Positions 35,484 through 45,734 are shown, numbered from the stretch's first letter. The stretch: DNA of 64,000 nucleotides from Thermocatellispora tengchongensis (GCF_014202315.1 NZ_JACHGN010000004.1:310001-374000), one strand, 5' to 3'. Numbers and translations: made by a program. The notes: generated from the sequence alone by a model not told the origin.

Positions 35484-35535
35484 CGCCCGCGCGGCACCAT
35501 CGGCATCGATGAAACCAGCGGCACCGATGACACCG

Positions 35536-35580
35536 CGACGCCCGGTCACCGGGCGCGGTGCGCGCGGTGACCGGGCGTCG
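35536..35580. terminator. Bidirectional hairpin between the OB-fold gene and hup
   Basis: CGACGCCCGGTCACC (35536-35550) pairs perfectly with GGTGACCGGGCGTCG (35566-35580), a 15-bp stem with a GC-rich loop. It sits between two convergent genes. Confidence 0.85.
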
Positions 35581-35607
35581 TATATGCGGCGGCTTTTGCC
35601 GGGGAAT

Positions 35608-35907
35608 TTACTTCTTCTTTGCCGTCTTCTTGCCGCCTTCATCGACCAGCGCTTTGAAATCGGCGCCGGGGCGGAATTTCGGAGCCCAGCTCTCGGCGAC
35701 CTTGATCGGCGCGCCGGTCGAAGGGTTCCTGGCCGTGCGAGCGGGCTTGTGCACCATCTCGAACGCGCCGAAGCCCGTGATCGAGACCTTGTCGCCGCCC
35801 GCGACCGCCTTCTGGATGGCTTCCAGCACGGCGTTCACGGCCTCCGTGGCGGTCTTCTTGTCGCCGACGCGATCAGCGATGGCGTCGACGAGTTCCCGCT
35901 TGTTCAT
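35608..35907 (-). CDS. hup: HU-family DNA-binding protein
   Basis: 99 residues beginning MNKRELVDAIADRVG, with the HU signature GFGAFEMVHKPARTARNPSTG (about 46-66, in two parts) and a Lys-rich tail (GGKKTAKKK). It bends and coats DNA as a nucleoid protein. The ATG at 35907 has GGGGAGCAACC upstream; a frame starting at 35949 adds 14 unconserved residues. Confidence 0.95.
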   Translation of the reverse strand: MNKRELVDAIADRVGDKKTATEAVNAVLEAIQKAVAGGDKVSITGFGAFEMVHKPARTARNPSTGAPIKVAESWAPKFRPGADFKALVDEGGKKTAKKK

Positions 35908-36006
35908 CGTTTGGTTGCTCCCCCTGTCGCGGTCGGGGTTCCAGCACACCAGGCAACGGTTAGAAACCCCTTACTCGCTTGAAATTAGGGGACGGACGCC
36001 CAGGAC

Positions 36007-36267
36007 TCAATCACCTGGGCCATTGTTTTGCCCGCCGGGCGTGTTGGATTCCAGCCGGGCCAGATCATCGAGGAACGCGGCAAGCCGCGGCTCGGCGTAC
36101 TGGAGATCGCGCTTGGAGACGTCGCAGATCGCGAGGAGGCGGCGTACAAGGCGTTTCTTGGCGTCGATTGGCAGCCCCAGCGCGCGGACGCGGCGGTGCG
36201 CGTCGCGCAACCGCCGCGCCACCTCGTCGGGGCTCGCGGGCTCGGTCAGACGGTCGTCGGCAGCCAT
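36007..36267 (-). CDS. Small conserved hypothetical protein downstream of leuD
   Basis: 86 residues, basic and helical ([44 protein letters not shown]). No family recognised. The ATG overlaps the end of leuD by 22 bp, which suggests translational coupling in a leuCD operon. Small proteins of this type follow leuD in other actinomycetes. Confidence 0.7.
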   Translation of the reverse strand: MAADDRLTEPASPDEVARRLRDAHRRVRALGLPIDAKKRLVRRLLAICDVSKRDLQYAEPRLAAFLDDLARLESNTPGGQNNGPGD

Positions 36268-36833
36268 GGCTGCCGACCATTCTCGTACGCCGCGATGTCG
36301 TCGGCCGCACGCAGGGTCAGCCCGATGTCGTCCAGGCCCTCCATCAGGCGCCAGCGCGTGTAGTCGTCGATCTCGAAGGAGACCGCCCGGTCGTTCCAGC
36401 GGACCTCGCGTCCGGCCAGGTCGACGGTGACCTCGGTCTTCGGGTCGGCCTCGGCGGCGGCCTGGAGCTCCTCCACGACGTCGCCGGGCAGCACGACCGG
36501 CAGCAGGCCCATCTTGGTGGAGTTGTTGCGGAAGATGTCGCCGAACCTGGCGGCGATGACGACGCGGAACCCGTACTGCTGCAGCGCCCACACCGCGTGC
36601 TCGCGGGAGGAGCCGGTGCCGAAGTCGGGGCCGGAGACGAGGATCGAGGCGCCGTCGTAGGCCGGGTCGTTGAGCACGAACGAGGGGTCCTCGCGCCAGG
36701 CGGAGAACAGGCCCTTCTCGAAGCCGGTGCGGCTGACCTGCTTCAGCCAGACGGCCGGGATGATCTGGTCGGTGTCGACGTTGCTGCGGCGCAGCGGGAC
36801 CGCGCGCCCGGTGTGGGTGGTGAACGCTTCCAT
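36246..36833 (-). CDS. leuD: 3-isopropylmalate dehydratase small subunit
   Basis: 195 residues, full length. It has [16 protein letters not shown] near 14-29 and the swivel-domain loop [17 protein letters not shown] near 67-83. With LeuC it isomerises 2- to 3-isopropylmalate in leucine synthesis, and in CimA-containing organisms it can also isomerise citramalate. It lies 8 bp after leuC. Confidence 0.96.
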   Translation of the reverse strand: MEAFTTHTGRAVPLRRSNVDTDQIIPAVWLKQVSRTGFEKGLFSAWREDPSFVLNDPAYDGASILVSGPDFGTGSSREHAVWALQQYGFRVVIAARFGDIFRNNSTKMGLLPVVLPGDVVEELQAAAEADPKTEVTVDLAGREVRWNDRAVSFEIDDYTRWRLMEGLDDIGLTLRAADDIAAYENGRQPWLPTTV

Positions 36834-36841
36834 CGTGGTCC

Positions 36842-38227
36842 TTACAGGTCGGCGGGGGCGGTCAGGCGGCCGGTGACGGCGGTGGCGGCGGCGACGGCGG
36901 GCGAGACGAGGTGGGTGCGCCCGCCCTTGCCCTGCCGGCCCTCGAAGTTGCGGTTGGAGGTCGAGGCGCTGCGCTCGCCGGGAGCGAGGGTGTCGGGGTT
37001 CATGCCCAGGCACATCGAGCAGCCGGCCTCGCGCCACTCGGCGCCGGCGGCCTTGAACACCTCGTCCAGGCCCTCCTCCTCGGCGGCCTTCTTCACGGCC
37101 ATGGAGCCGGGGACGATGAGCGTACGGGTGACGACCTTGCGGCCGCGCAGGATCTCGGCGGCGGCGCGCAGGTCCTCGATGCGGCCGTTGGTGCAGGAGC
37201 CGACGAAGACCGTGTCGACCGCGATGTCGCGCAGCGGGGTGCCGGCCTTGAGGTCCATGTACTGCAGCGCCCGCTCGGCGGCGGCGCGCTGGATCGGGTC
37301 GTCGAACTCCTGGGGGCTGGGCACGACCGAGCCGAGCGGCGCACCCTGGCCCGGGTTGGTGCCCCAGGTGACGAACGGGGTCAGCGTCGAGGCGTCCAGC
37401 TCCACGACCGTGTCGAAGACGGCGTCGTCGTCGGTGCGCAGCGACTTCCAGTACTCGACCGCCTGGTCCCACAGCTCGCCCTTGGGAGCGTGGGGGCGGC
37501 CCTTGAGGTACTCGAAGGTGGTCTCGTCGGGGGCGATCATGCCGGCGCGCGCGCCCGCCTCGATGGACATGTTGCAGACCGTCATGCGGCCCTCCATCGA
37601 GAGTTTGCGGATCGCCTCGCCGCGGTACTCCACGATGTGGCCCTGGCCGCCGCCGGTGCCGATCTTGGCGATGATGGCCAGGATCAGGTCCTTGGCGGTC
37701 ACGCCCGGGGGCAGCTCGCCGTTGACCTCGATGGCCATGGTCTTGGGCCGGTAGGCCGGCAGGGTCTGGGTGGCCAGCACGTGCTCGACCTCGGAGGTGC
37801 CGATGCCGAACGCGATGGCGCCGAACGCGCCGTGGGTGGAGGTGTGAGAATCGCCACACACGATCGTCATGCCGGGCTGGGTCAGCCCGAACTGGGGGCC
37901 GATGATGTGCACCACGCCCTGACCGGCGTCGCCCATCGGGTGCAGCCTGATGCCGAACTCCGCGCAGTTCTTGCGCAGCGTCTCGACCTGGGTGCGCGAG
38001 ACCGGGTCCTTGATCGGGCCGAGCAGGGTCGGGACGTTGTGGTCCTCGGTGGCGATGGTCAGCTCGGGCTTGCGCACCGGCCGTCCGGCCATGCGAAGGC
38101 CGTCGAACGCCTGCGGGCTCGTGACCTCGTGCACGAGGTGCAGGTCGATATAGAGCAGGTCGGGTTCGCCCTCCGCACGCCGTACGACGTGCTGCTCCCA
38201 GACCTTCTCGGCCAGTGTACGGCCCAT
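36842..38227 (-). CDS. leuC: 3-isopropylmalate dehydratase large subunit
   Basis: 461 residues of the aconitase family. The [4Fe-4S] ligands are the Cys of GSCTNGR near 345 and the CSMC pair near 405-408. The start [15 protein letters not shown] at 38227 follows GGAGGCGAC. It is divergent from the IclR-type regulator NdgR 100 bp away, which in Streptomyces coelicolor is known to control leuCD. Confidence 0.97.
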   Translation of the reverse strand: MGRTLAEKVWEQHVVRRAEGEPDLLYIDLHLVHEVTSPQAFDGLRMAGRPVRKPELTIATEDHNVPTLLGPIKDPVSRTQVETLRKNCAEFGIRLHPMGDAGQGVVHIIGPQFGLTQPGMTIVCGDSHTSTHGAFGAIAFGIGTSEVEHVLATQTLPAYRPKTMAIEVNGELPPGVTAKDLILAIIAKIGTGGGQGHIVEYRGEAIRKLSMEGRMTVCNMSIEAGARAGMIAPDETTFEYLKGRPHAPKGELWDQAVEYWKSLRTDDDAVFDTVVELDASTLTPFVTWGTNPGQGAPLGSVVPSPQEFDDPIQRAAAERALQYMDLKAGTPLRDIAVDTVFVGSCTNGRIEDLRAAAEILRGRKVVTRTLIVPGSMAVKKAAEEEGLDEVFKAAGAEWREAGCSMCLGMNPDTLAPGERSASTSNRNFEGRQGKGGRTHLVSPAVAAATAVTGRLTAPADL

Positions 38228-38300
38228 TGCCGTCGCCTCCCTGTGCCCTGATGGAGTCCCAGTGCCCTGTGCGCTCGCGGACATCCCGGACTTGCTTTCT

Positions 38301-38330
38301 CATATGCCGAGACTGCAGTATCGGCTTATG
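38301..38330. promoter_or_regulatory. Palindrome at the ndgR start, candidate NdgR operator
   Basis: CATATGCCGA (38301-38310) and TCGGCTTATG (38321-38330) match as an inverted repeat at 9 of 10 positions with a 10-bp spacer. It lies between divergent leuC and ndgR and overlaps the ndgR start codon region. Confidence 0.5.
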
Positions 38331-39044
38331 GACAACTCTAGCGGAGTCGGCGTACTGGACAAGGCCGTTCTCGTGCTCAACGCCCTGGAGGCGGGACCGG
38401 CATCGCTGGCACAGCTCGTGCAGGCCACCGGACTGGCCCGCCCCACGGCGCATCGGCTCGCCGTCGCGCTGGAGCACCACAGGATCGTCTCGCGCGACAC
38501 GCAGGGGCGCTTCGTCCTCGGGCCCAGGCTGTCGGAGCTGTCCACCGCGGCCGGCGAGGACCGCCTGCTCGCCGTGGCCACCCCGGTGCTCACCCACCTG
38601 CGCGACCTCACCGGCGAGAGCGCCCAGCTCTACCGGCGCCAGGGCGACGAGCGGGTGTGCGTGGCCGCCGCCGAGCGCGCCAGCGGCCTGCGCGACACGG
38701 TGCCCGTGGGCAGCGCGCTGCCGATGACCGCGGGCTCCGCCGCCCAGGTGCTGCTGGCCTGGGAGGAGCCCGACCGGCTGCACCGGGGCCTGCGCGGGGC
38801 CAAGTTCACCGCCGCCACGCTCGCCAGCGTACGGCGGCGCGGCTGGGCCCACAGCGTCGGCGAGCGCGAGCAGGGCGTGGCCAGCGTCTCCGCCGCCGTA
38901 CGCGGCATGGGCGGCAAGGTCATCGCGGCCGTGTCGGTCTCGGGCCCGATCGAGCGGCTGACCCGTACGCCGGGCCGCCTGCACGCCGCCCCGGTCGTCG
39001 CCGCCGCCGAACGCATCACCGAGGCCATGCGCCGCTCCAACTAG
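38328..39044 (+). CDS. ndgR: IclR-family regulator NdgR
   Basis: 238 residues. The N-terminal winged helix (about 5-60; [20 protein letters not shown]) and C-terminal effector domain follow the NdgR pattern closely ([38 protein letters not shown] split across the domain; [11 protein letters not shown]). NdgR in Streptomyces responds to amino-acid supply and regulates leucine synthesis. I place the start at ATG 38328 (MDNSSGVG); ATG 38304 is an alternative. Confidence 0.92.
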   Translation: MDNSSGVGVLDKAVLVLNALEAGPASLAQLVQATGLARPTAHRLAVALEHHRIVSRDTQGRFVLGPRLSELSTAAGEDRLLAVATPVLTHLRDLTGESAQLYRRQGDERVCVAAAERASGLRDTVPVGSALPMTAGSAAQVLLAWEEPDRLHRGLRGAKFTAATLASVRRRGWAHSVGEREQGVASVSAAVRGMGGKVIAAVSVSGPIERLTRTPGRLHAAPVVAAAERITEAMRRSN

Positions 39045-39164
39045 ACGCGCCGCTCCGACCAGTGGGGATTCGCGACTGAACGAGGCGGAAACCGGTGCGG
39101 AACCGAGGGATATGCCGGGGGATATCGGGAGGCGAGCACCTCTGGCGCCGACTAGCCTGGGCGA

Positions 39165-40928
39165 GTGACAGATCGCATCGAGGCAGCCGCCGCTGAGCTG
39201 CGTCCCCTGCTCCAAGAGTTCATCCTGTGGGCGCCTGAGCACGCGCCAGACAGCGATCCCGACCTGGTGGGCCACGCCGCCCTGTGGCATCGCCTGGCCG
39301 CCTCCAGCGACATCCACCGCTGGAGGCGCGCCGACCTGCGTACCGTCCTGCTGGAGCGCATGCCGCAGGTCGTCGAGGATCCCGACAGGGCGGCCGACGG
39401 CATGGTGCCGGCCGTGCGCGCCTATCTCGCGTTCCTGTCCGACACCGGACGCCTCGCCAGGAACTCCGACGCCATCGGCGACCTGCTCGCCGAGCTGGAG
39501 GAGATCGAGGACGACTTCGTCGAGGCCATGGAGGAGGTCGCCGACTCCGAGGACGACGACGACCTGGCCGAGGACGAGGAGCTGGAGGAGGCCGACGACG
39601 AGGGCCTCGGCGACTTCGAGCCGTTCGCCGACGAGCTCGGCGCCCTGCCCACCATCCGCCTGCGGCCCGATGCGGAGCTGGCGACCGCGGCGAGGGCGGT
39701 CCCCCTCATCGCGTCGGCCCGCGACCTGGCGGTCTGGGTGGGCACCGAGCGGGTCGTCGGCGAGGAGAGCCTGCTCGACGACGACGAGATCATCGAGGCG
39801 CTGGACGCCATCGGCCTGCCGCGGCCGGAGCGCACGGACATCCCGCTGGCGCAGGCCGTACCGGCGCTGTGGAACATCTGGAACCTCGCGGTGGATCTGG
39901 AGTTCCTCACCCCCGTGGGCGCCGACACCGTCAGCGTGGACGACGACACCGCCGCCTGGCCGTTCGAGGACGACGAGGACGTCCTGGACGCCTGGATGCT
40001 CGGCCTGCACTCGATCGACTACGGCGACCCCGAGCTCGAGGACGACGAGCTGACCCTGGCCCTGTCGGGCCTCACCCGGGGCCTGCTGGTCCGGCTGCTG
40101 CTCGCCCAGGGCTCCCGCCCCCTCGCCGGGCTGCGCACCGAGCTGGAGGAGGCCGCCGCCGACCTCGACGACCTCGGCGCCGAGGCGTGGGCCGCCGCCA
40201 CGTCCGAGCTGGGCGACCCCCTCAAGCCCGTGCTCGCGTGGCTGAAGGGCTACGGCATGGCGGAGGTCGAGGGCGAGGGCGACGAGGCCGTGGTACGCCT
40301 GACGCCGCTCGGCGTCGAGGGCGTGGTGCACCTGATCGACGACGCCGACATCGAGGTGGACGCCCGCCCCGCGATCGACGCCATGACCGCCCTGGACCTG
40401 CTGTCCTTCGGCTCGGAGCTGCCCGAGGACGAGGCCGACGCCGAGTTCGCCGACTGGCTGAAGCTGCGCGAGCCCGAGGAGGCCGCCAAGGAGCTCCTGC
40501 GCGCCGCCGCCGAGGACGACGCCGACGCCCTGATCCGCGTCCAGGCCGCCAGCCTCGTCGGCTCCCTGGGCGAGGCCGCGATCCCGGCGTGGCAGGAGGC
40601 CCTGAAACACCCCAGCCTCCGCCCGTACGCGGCCACCCACCTCACCCAGTTGGACGTGGAGGACGCCCCCGAACCCACCCAGTCCGACACCCACTGGCTG
40701 ATCCTCGACATGTGGACCATCTCCGCCGGCCTGGGCCGCCAGGAGTTCGTCAGCAGCCTGCACGACATCGGCCCGTCGTCCATGCTGACCGGCCTCCTGG
40801 AGGTCATCTGGAAGGTCCCCCACCCCCACCTGGAGGAGCTTCTGGACGCCATCAGCACCATGCACCCCGACCGCCAGGTGGGCAAGGCCGCCAAGCGAGC
40901 CCTCTTCAAGGCCCGCTCCACCAAATAG
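39165..40928 (+). CDS. Acidic conserved hypothetical protein
   Basis: 587 residues, extremely acidic, with Asp/Glu clusters near residues 110-150 ([19 protein letters not shown]). No membrane segment or signal peptide. The C-terminal 150 residues look helical and HEAT-like ([22 protein letters not shown]). The start is GTG at 39165 ([16 protein letters not shown]). I do not recognise a characterised family; it may be a scaffold or DNA/RNA-mimic type protein, which is speculation. It ends in a convergent terminator with the AraC gene. Confidence 0.78.
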   Translation: MTDRIEAAAAELRPLLQEFILWAPEHAPDSDPDLVGHAALWHRLAASSDIHRWRRADLRTVLLERMPQVVEDPDRAADGMVPAVRAYLAFLSDTGRLARNSDAIGDLLAELEEIEDDFVEAMEEVADSEDDDDLAEDEELEEADDEGLGDFEPFADELGALPTIRLRPDAELATAARAVPLIASARDLAVWVGTERVVGEESLLDDDEIIEALDAIGLPRPERTDIPLAQAVPALWNIWNLAVDLEFLTPVGADTVSVDDDTAAWPFEDDEDVLDAWMLGLHSIDYGDPELEDDELTLALSGLTRGLLVRLLLAQGSRPLAGLRTELEEAAADLDDLGAEAWAAATSELGDPLKPVLAWLKGYGMAEVEGEGDEAVVRLTPLGVEGVVHLIDDADIEVDARPAIDAMTALDLLSFGSELPEDEADAEFADWLKLREPEEAAKELLRAAAEDDADALIRVQAASLVGSLGEAAIPAWQEALKHPSLRPYAATHLTQLDVEDAPEPTQSDTHWLILDMWTISAGLGRQEFVSSLHDIGPSSMLTGLLEVIWKVPHPHLEELLDAISTMHPDRQVGKAAKRALFKARSTK

Positions 40929-40941
40929 CCCGCCTCCCCCT

Positions 40942-40967
40942 CCTGCTGGCCTGCACAGGCCAGCAGG
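40942..40967. terminator. Bidirectional hairpin between convergent genes
   Basis: CCTGCTGGCCTG (40942-40953) pairs with CAGGCCAGCAGG (40956-40967), a 12-bp perfect inverted repeat between the acidic protein gene and the AraC regulator gene. The loop is only 2 nt, so the closing base pair probably opens. Confidence 0.8.
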
Positions 40968-40976
40968 AAAGCCTCG

Positions 40977-41960
40977 CTACGCTCGGACGCCCTGGTCGGC
41001 CAGGGTCTGGGCGCGGGCCTCGCTGGGGGTGAGGCCGAACCTGGCGCGGAAGAGGCGGGCGAAGTGGGCCTGGCTGGAGAAGCCCCACCGGTGCGCGACG
41101 TCGGCGATGGTGGTCTTGAGCGCGCCGGGGCCGGTGAGCTCCTCGTGCGCCCGCACCAGCCGGCGCTCCATGATGTGCTTGGCCGGCGAGGTGCCGGTGT
41201 GCTCGAAGATGCGGGCCAGGTGCCGCACGGAGATGCCCATGACCCCGGCGACCTGGGCGGCGCCGAGGCAGGGGTCGTGCAGGTGCCGCTCGATGTAGTC
41301 CTCGGCCACGATCAACTGTGACCGGTACGCGCCGGGGCTCGGCCGTCCTCCCGTACGCTCCTCGGCGAGCCGTCCGAGCAGGTCGAGCACGGCGCGCTCG
41401 GCGTCGGCGGCGCCGGGGCCCGAGCGCAGCGCGGCCAGCCCGCCGACCAGCGAGCCCAGCGCGGCGACCAGGGCCCCCTCACGCGCCGTCTCCCTGCCGA
41501 ACACCATCGGAGCCGGCAGCCCGCCCGGCACCGACGCCCGCGCGAACAGCTCCTGCGGGACGTCCACCAGGATCTGCCTCATCGAGGAGGAGAACCCGAA
41601 CAGGTACGGCCTGCGCGTGTCGTAGACGACCAGTTCGCCCGCCGAGACCCGCAGGCAGCCGTTCTCGTGCAGGAACACCGCCTCGCCCTTGAGCAGGAGG
41701 GTCGCGAACACCGAGTCCTTGGGCGTGGATCTGACCGTCTGGGGGCTGCGCTCGATGACGTGGGCGTTCCCGGCGATGTCGGCGAGCCGCAGCTCCGCCA
41801 GCCTGATGTTGGTCTGCCTGGCGAGCAACCCCCGCTCGGAGTAGGAGGTGCAGGACAGGCCCACCAGCGCCTTTCGGTTGTAGTCCTCCCAGTAGTGGAT
41901 GCGCTCGGCGGGGGCTACGTGCTCGGTCGTGGCCCGCGAGATCACGGAAACGGCGGACAT
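40977..41960 (-). CDS. AraC-family regulator (AraC-binding-like N-terminal domain)
   Basis: 327 residues. The N-terminal half (about 20-190) resembles the AraC_binding_2 domain; residues about 225-320 are the double helix-turn-helix (LGAAQVAGVMGISVRHLARIFE; TTIADVAHRWGFSSQAHFARLFR). AGGAGG precedes the ATG. It lies downstream of the SDR gene with a 54-bp gap and the same orientation, so it probably regulates the neighbouring catabolic cassette. Confidence 0.88.
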   Translation of the reverse strand: MSAVSVISRATTEHVAPAERIHYWEDYNRKALVGLSCTSYSERGLLARQTNIRLAELRLADIAGNAHVIERSPQTVRSTPKDSVFATLLLKGEAVFLHENGCLRVSAGELVVYDTRRPYLFGFSSSMRQILVDVPQELFARASVPGGLPAPMVFGRETAREGALVAALGSLVGGLAALRSGPGAADAERAVLDLLGRLAEERTGGRPSPGAYRSQLIVAEDYIERHLHDPCLGAAQVAGVMGISVRHLARIFEHTGTSPAKHIMERRLVRAHEELTGPGALKTTIADVAHRWGFSSQAHFARLFRARFGLTPSEARAQTLADQGVRA

Positions 41961-42014
41961 ACGACGACCTCCTGGCGTTCGTGCATGTCAGAAGGACACA
42001 GCTTAAGTGGCGCG

Positions 42015-42749
42015 TCAGACGGCGAGGAAGCCTCCGTCCACCGGGACGACGGCTCCGGTGACATAGGCGGCGGCGGGCGAGCACAGGAACGCCACCACGG
42101 TGGCGACCTCGCGCGGCCCGCCGAACCGCCCGGCGGGGATGCGGGCCAGCACCCCGGCCGACGCCGCCGGATCGTCGAGCACACCGCGGGCCAGCGGGGT
42201 GACGACGAAGCCCGGCGCGACGGCGTTGACCCTGATGCCGTCGGCGGCGTACTCGGCGGCCAGCGACTTGGTGAGCTGCGACACGCCGCCCTTGCTCGCG
42301 CTGTAGGCGGGCCGGTCCCTGCTGCCGAAGAAGGCGAACATCGAGGAGACGTTCACCACCGAGCCGCCGTTCACCGCGAGCGCGGGGCGGGCGGCCTGGC
42401 AGGCCACCATGGTGGCGGTCAGGTTGATCTCGATGACCCGCTGCCAGCGCTCCAGGTCGTACTCGTGCCGGTCGTGGCTGACCCCGGCGCAGTTGACCAG
42501 CGCGTCGAGCCGGTCGCCCGAGGACATCAGGCGGGCCAGCCCGCCCCGGTCGAGCACGTCGTGCTCCACGACGCGTACGCGCGGGTGGTCCGGCAGGTCG
42601 CCGGGGTCGGCGGGCGGCAGGCCGAGCGCGAGCACGTCGGCGCCCAGCTCGGCGAGGAGCACGGCGGTCGCGGCGCCGATCCCCGACGTGCCCCCGGTCA
42701 CGATCGCCCGCCTGCCCGCGAACAGGCCGGGCGCGAAACCCTCGGTCAC
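42015..42749 (-). CDS. SDR-family oxidoreductase
   Basis: 244 residues. It has the cofactor motif TGGTSGIG near 19-26, NCAG near 86, the catalytic Ser in NVSSMFAFFG near 134 and Tyr/Lys in YSASKGG near 151. It should oxidise or reduce an alcohol/ketone with NAD(P). The start is GTG at 42749, overlapping the stop of the alcohol dehydrogenase gene (GTGA), so it is the last enzyme of the cassette. Confidence 0.9.
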   Translation of the reverse strand: MTEGFAPGLFAGRRAIVTGGTSGIGAATAVLLAELGADVLALGLPPADPGDLPDHPRVRVVEHDVLDRGGLARLMSSGDRLDALVNCAGVSHDRHEYDLERWQRVIEINLTATMVACQAARPALAVNGGSVVNVSSMFAFFGSRDRPAYSASKGGVSQLTKSLAAEYAADGIRVNAVAPGFVVTPLARGVLDDPAASAGVLARIPAGRFGGPREVATVVAFLCSPAAAYVTGAVVPVDGGFLAV

Positions 42750-43795
42750 GATCGCCCCTCCCCCGGTCGTACCAGCACCTTGACCTGCTCCTGTCCGCGC
42801 AGCAGCGCCTCGAAGCCGTCCCGTACGACGTGGTCGAGCGGGATCGTGGACGTGACGATCGCGGCCAGATCGACGCCTTCCTCGCCCACCATCCGGATCA
42901 GCTCCGGATAGGCGTCGCGGTAGCCGACGCTGGTCATGATCGTCTGCTCGTTGTTGACCAGGGCGAAGGCGTCCAGGCTCACCGTGCCGGCCAGGCCCAG
43001 GAACATCACCCGGCCACCACGCCTGGTGGCGGCCAGGCAGGCGTCCAGCGTCTCCTGCGAGCCGGCCGCCTCGAAGGCGACGTCCGCCCCCTCCCCGCCG
43101 GCCGCGGCGGCGACCGCCTCGGCCAGGTCGCCCGCCACGACCTCGGCGCCCATCCGGCGGGCCAGCTCCCGGCGGACCGGGGACCGGTCGGCGGCGACGA
43201 CCCGCACCGCACCGCACCTGACGGCGAACAGCGTCACCAGCAGCCCGATCGGGCCGAGGCCGAGCACCGCGACGGTCTCCCCCGGGCGTATCGCGGCCCG
43301 CCGTACGGCGTGCAGGGCGACCGCGGCGGGCTCGAACACCGCCGCCTGCTCCAGCGGGACCGACTCGGGCAGCCTGTGCAGCATGTACGCGGGCACGGTG
43401 GCCCGCTCGGCGAGCCCGCCGTCGCCCATCAGGCCGGCGAACCCGAAGTGGCGGCAGATGTTGTACTCGCCGGCCAGGCAGCGCGGGCAGCGCCCGCACC
43501 GGTAGTGCGGCTCCACGGCCACCCGGTCGCCCGGCGCCAGGCCGGTGACGCCGTCACCGGCCCGCACGACCGTGCCGCAGAACTCGTGGCCGAGGACGAG
43601 CGGCGCGGTCGCGCCGGACTCCGGGTGCGGCTCTGCCACCGGGATCGCGTGCGGCCCGTCGGCGTACTCGTGCAGGTCGCTGCCGCAGATCCCGCAGTAC
43701 GCGACCTCGATCGTCACCTCTCCCGGACCCGGCGGGGCGAGGTGGACGTCCTCGACCCGGACGTCCCCGGCCCCGTGCCAGACGGCCGCCCTCAT
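42746..43795 (-). CDS. Zinc-dependent alcohol dehydrogenase (MDR family)
   Basis: 349 residues. The catalytic zinc site is CGICGSD near 34-40 and GHEFCG near 69-74, the structural zinc Cys cluster is CGRCPRC plus NICRHFG near 98-113, and the Rossmann motif is VLGLGPIGLL near 172-181. It resembles sorbitol/butanediol dehydrogenases of the medium-chain family. ATG overlaps the MFS stop (ATGA) and its own stop overlaps the SDR start, so these genes are translationally coupled. Confidence 0.93.
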   Translation of the reverse strand: MRAAVWHGAGDVRVEDVHLAPPGPGEVTIEVAYCGICGSDLHEYADGPHAIPVAEPHPESGATAPLVLGHEFCGTVVRAGDGVTGLAPGDRVAVEPHYRCGRCPRCLAGEYNICRHFGFAGLMGDGGLAERATVPAYMLHRLPESVPLEQAAVFEPAAVALHAVRRAAIRPGETVAVLGLGPIGLLVTLFAVRCGAVRVVAADRSPVRRELARRMGAEVVAGDLAEAVAAAAGGEGADVAFEAAGSQETLDACLAATRRGGRVMFLGLAGTVSLDAFALVNNEQTIMTSVGYRDAYPELIRMVGEEGVDLAAIVTSTIPLDHVVRDGFEALLRGQEQVKVLVRPGEGRS

Positions 43796-45042
43796 GCCGC
43801 CGCCCTGCGCAGCACGGCGGGGGCCGTCTCCTTCAGCGCGAAGGAGAGCGCCACCACGGCCAGCGCGCCGCCCGCGGCGATGAACATGGCGGCCTGCAGC
43901 CCCCACTGGTCGGAGGCCCACCCGGCGATCATCGGGCCGAGGAAGCCGCCTGCCAGCTCGCCCACGCCCATGATCACGCCGAGCGCGGTGGCCAGCGCCG
44001 CGCGCGGCACGGTCTCGGCGGGGATCGTGGCCATGAACAGCGTGAAGCAGCCGAGCCCGGTGTAGGTGAGCACCATGATCGCGCCGAGCAGCACCGGGTC
44101 CCCGACGTAGACCACGGCGAGCGGGCAGCACACCGCGAGCGCGGTGAACCCGATCAGCGCGGGCTTGCGGCCGATGCGGTCGGAGATCGCCGGCGTGGCG
44201 AACCCCCACAGCACCCAGGCCACGCCCAGACAGGTCATGACGCCGCTCATGGTGCCCGGGGTGAAGCCCTTCACCTCGGTCAGGTACGTCGGGGTGAAGG
44301 TGATGATGGTGACGAACCACGTCAGGTAGCAGCAGGCGATGAGCATGCACACGACGATGTTGCGCAGCCTGAGCACCTGGCCCAGCGGCACCTTGACCGC
44401 GGGCGCCTTCTCCTGCGCGGGGGCGACCGGCGTCCGCGGCGACCACTCGCGTACGAACTTCCAGATCAGCGCGGCGATGACCAGTCCGGGCAGGATCGTG
44501 ACGTAGAAGGCGACGCGCCAGTCGTACGCCTCGGCGATCCACACCACCACGAGCGGCGCCAGGATGCCGCCGAGCAGGCCCGCAGAGGAGCCCTGCAGCA
44601 GGCCCATGTTGAAGCCCCTGCGGCTCTCCCTGGACGCCTCCACCATCAGCGACTGCGCCATCGGCAGCACCGCGCCCTCGGCGGTGCCCATCAGCGCCCG
44701 GGCCACCAGCAGGCCGGCGAAGCCGCCCATGAGCCCGGAGGAGGCCGAGAACAGCGAGAACAGCACCACCGCGGCGACCAGGATCGGCTTGCGCCGGCCC
44801 AGCGCGTCGGACAGCCGGCCCGCGAACATGCCGGCCAGCGCCCAGGTGAGCGCGAGCACGCCGGAGAGCGTGCCCAGCTCGGCGTTGGACAGGCCGAAGT
44901 CCCGGTCCATGTACGGCGCCAGGAAGGACAGCGCCTGGCGGTCGAAGAAGACGAACCCGAAGGCCAGGAACAGGATGAGCAGCAGCCGGTTCTCGTACCT
45001 GTTGGCCGCCGCGGTGTCCGGCGCGGTCGCGGTGTGCGTCAT
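43792..45042 (-). CDS. MFS transporter (ACS/aromatic-acid type)
   Basis: 416 residues with 12 predicted membrane spans. FFDRQALSFLAPYMDRDFGLS (about 32-50) and GRLSDALGRRKP near 75 are typical of the anion:cation symporter branch that imports organic or aromatic acids. It sits between a cupin dioxygenase and two dehydrogenases, so it may import the substrate they degrade (inference). Confidence 0.9.
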   Translation of the reverse strand: MTHTATAPDTAAANRYENRLLLILFLAFGFVFFDRQALSFLAPYMDRDFGLSNAELGTLSGVLALTWALAGMFAGRLSDALGRRKPILVAAVVLFSLFSASSGLMGGFAGLLVARALMGTAEGAVLPMAQSLMVEASRESRRGFNMGLLQGSSAGLLGGILAPLVVVWIAEAYDWRVAFYVTILPGLVIAALIWKFVREWSPRTPVAPAQEKAPAVKVPLGQVLRLRNIVVCMLIACCYLTWFVTIITFTPTYLTEVKGFTPGTMSGVMTCLGVAWVLWGFATPAISDRIGRKPALIGFTALAVCCPLAVVYVGDPVLLGAIMVLTYTGLGCFTLFMATIPAETVPRAALATALGVIMGVGELAGGFLGPMIAGWASDQWGLQAAMFIAAGGALAVVALSFALKETAPAVLRRAAA

Positions 45043-45078
45043 GACGAACTCATTTCGGGGGATGCGACGGGCCGGCGA

Positions 45079-45612
45079 TCAGCGGAACAGGGAGTTGACG
45101 TAGTCGGCGCCGATGCCGACCTTCTCGTAGTGCTCGCGGCACATCTTGATGTAGTCGTGCACGTCGAAGAAGCCGTCGGCCTCGCCGTTCTCGTCGAGCC
45201 ACACCAGCGGCCCCTTGACGATGAAGAACGTCTTCATCGGCTCGCCGCTGTCGTAGGCCACCAGCGTGTGCCCCTCGCCGGGCGCCTCGTAGACGAAGTC
45301 GCCCGCAGTGGCGGTCCAGGGGCGCTCCAGGTAGCCCCACTTGCCGGAGATCGTGTAGGCGAACACCTCGTGCGGGTGGTAGTGCCGGTTGACCAGCCCC
45401 GCCTCCTTGGCCCGCAGGATGTCGGCCCAGCTGTTGTCCTTGACGTTGATCCACAGCGGCCGGGACCCGACGGTCTCGGTGAAGGGGACGTAGTAGCGGT
45501 CGTCGTCGGTGGCGACCTTGGACAGGTAGACCTCGGGCAGGGCGTCGGGCCGGAAGGAGTTCTCGATCGGCTTGAGGTCCTTCCAGAACTCACCGGTGGG
45601 CATGTCGGGCAT
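45079..45612 (-). CDS. Cupin dioxygenase, 2,4'-dihydroxyacetophenone dioxygenase-like
   Basis: 177 residues, one cupin domain with metal ligands in RHYHPHEVFAYTISG (about 76-90: His-x-His-(x)n-Glu) and a second motif GEGHTLVAYDSG near 112-123. The closest named family is 2,4'-dihydroxyacetophenone dioxygenase, which splits an alpha-hydroxyketone C-C bond. ATG at 45612 follows GAAAGGGG. It is the first gene of the MFS-ADH-SDR unit, with 36 bp before the MFS gene. The exact substrate is unproven. Confidence 0.8.
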   Translation of the reverse strand: MPDMPTGEFWKDLKPIENSFRPDALPEVYLSKVATDDDRYYVPFTETVGSRPLWINVKDNSWADILRAKEAGLVNRHYHPHEVFAYTISGKWGYLERPWTATAGDFVYEAPGEGHTLVAYDSGEPMKTFFIVKGPLVWLDENGEADGFFDVHDYIKMCREHYEKVGIGADYVNSLFR

Positions 45613-45734
45613 GTGAACGACCCCTTTCGCAGCGTGTTTCCCGGAAGTGAATCCCGGCGGGGCCGATGCCGTCTTTCCCGTGGTGGACCTGGCGGCTTGC
45701 ATATTCCGGACATCCGCCGCCAGGCCGCGCCCGG

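Noticed and set aside
36246-40865. 1539-codon open frame on the minus strand
   Set aside because: Only the last part is leuD (start 36833). The rest is antisense to the acidic protein and ndgR or out of frame in leuC.
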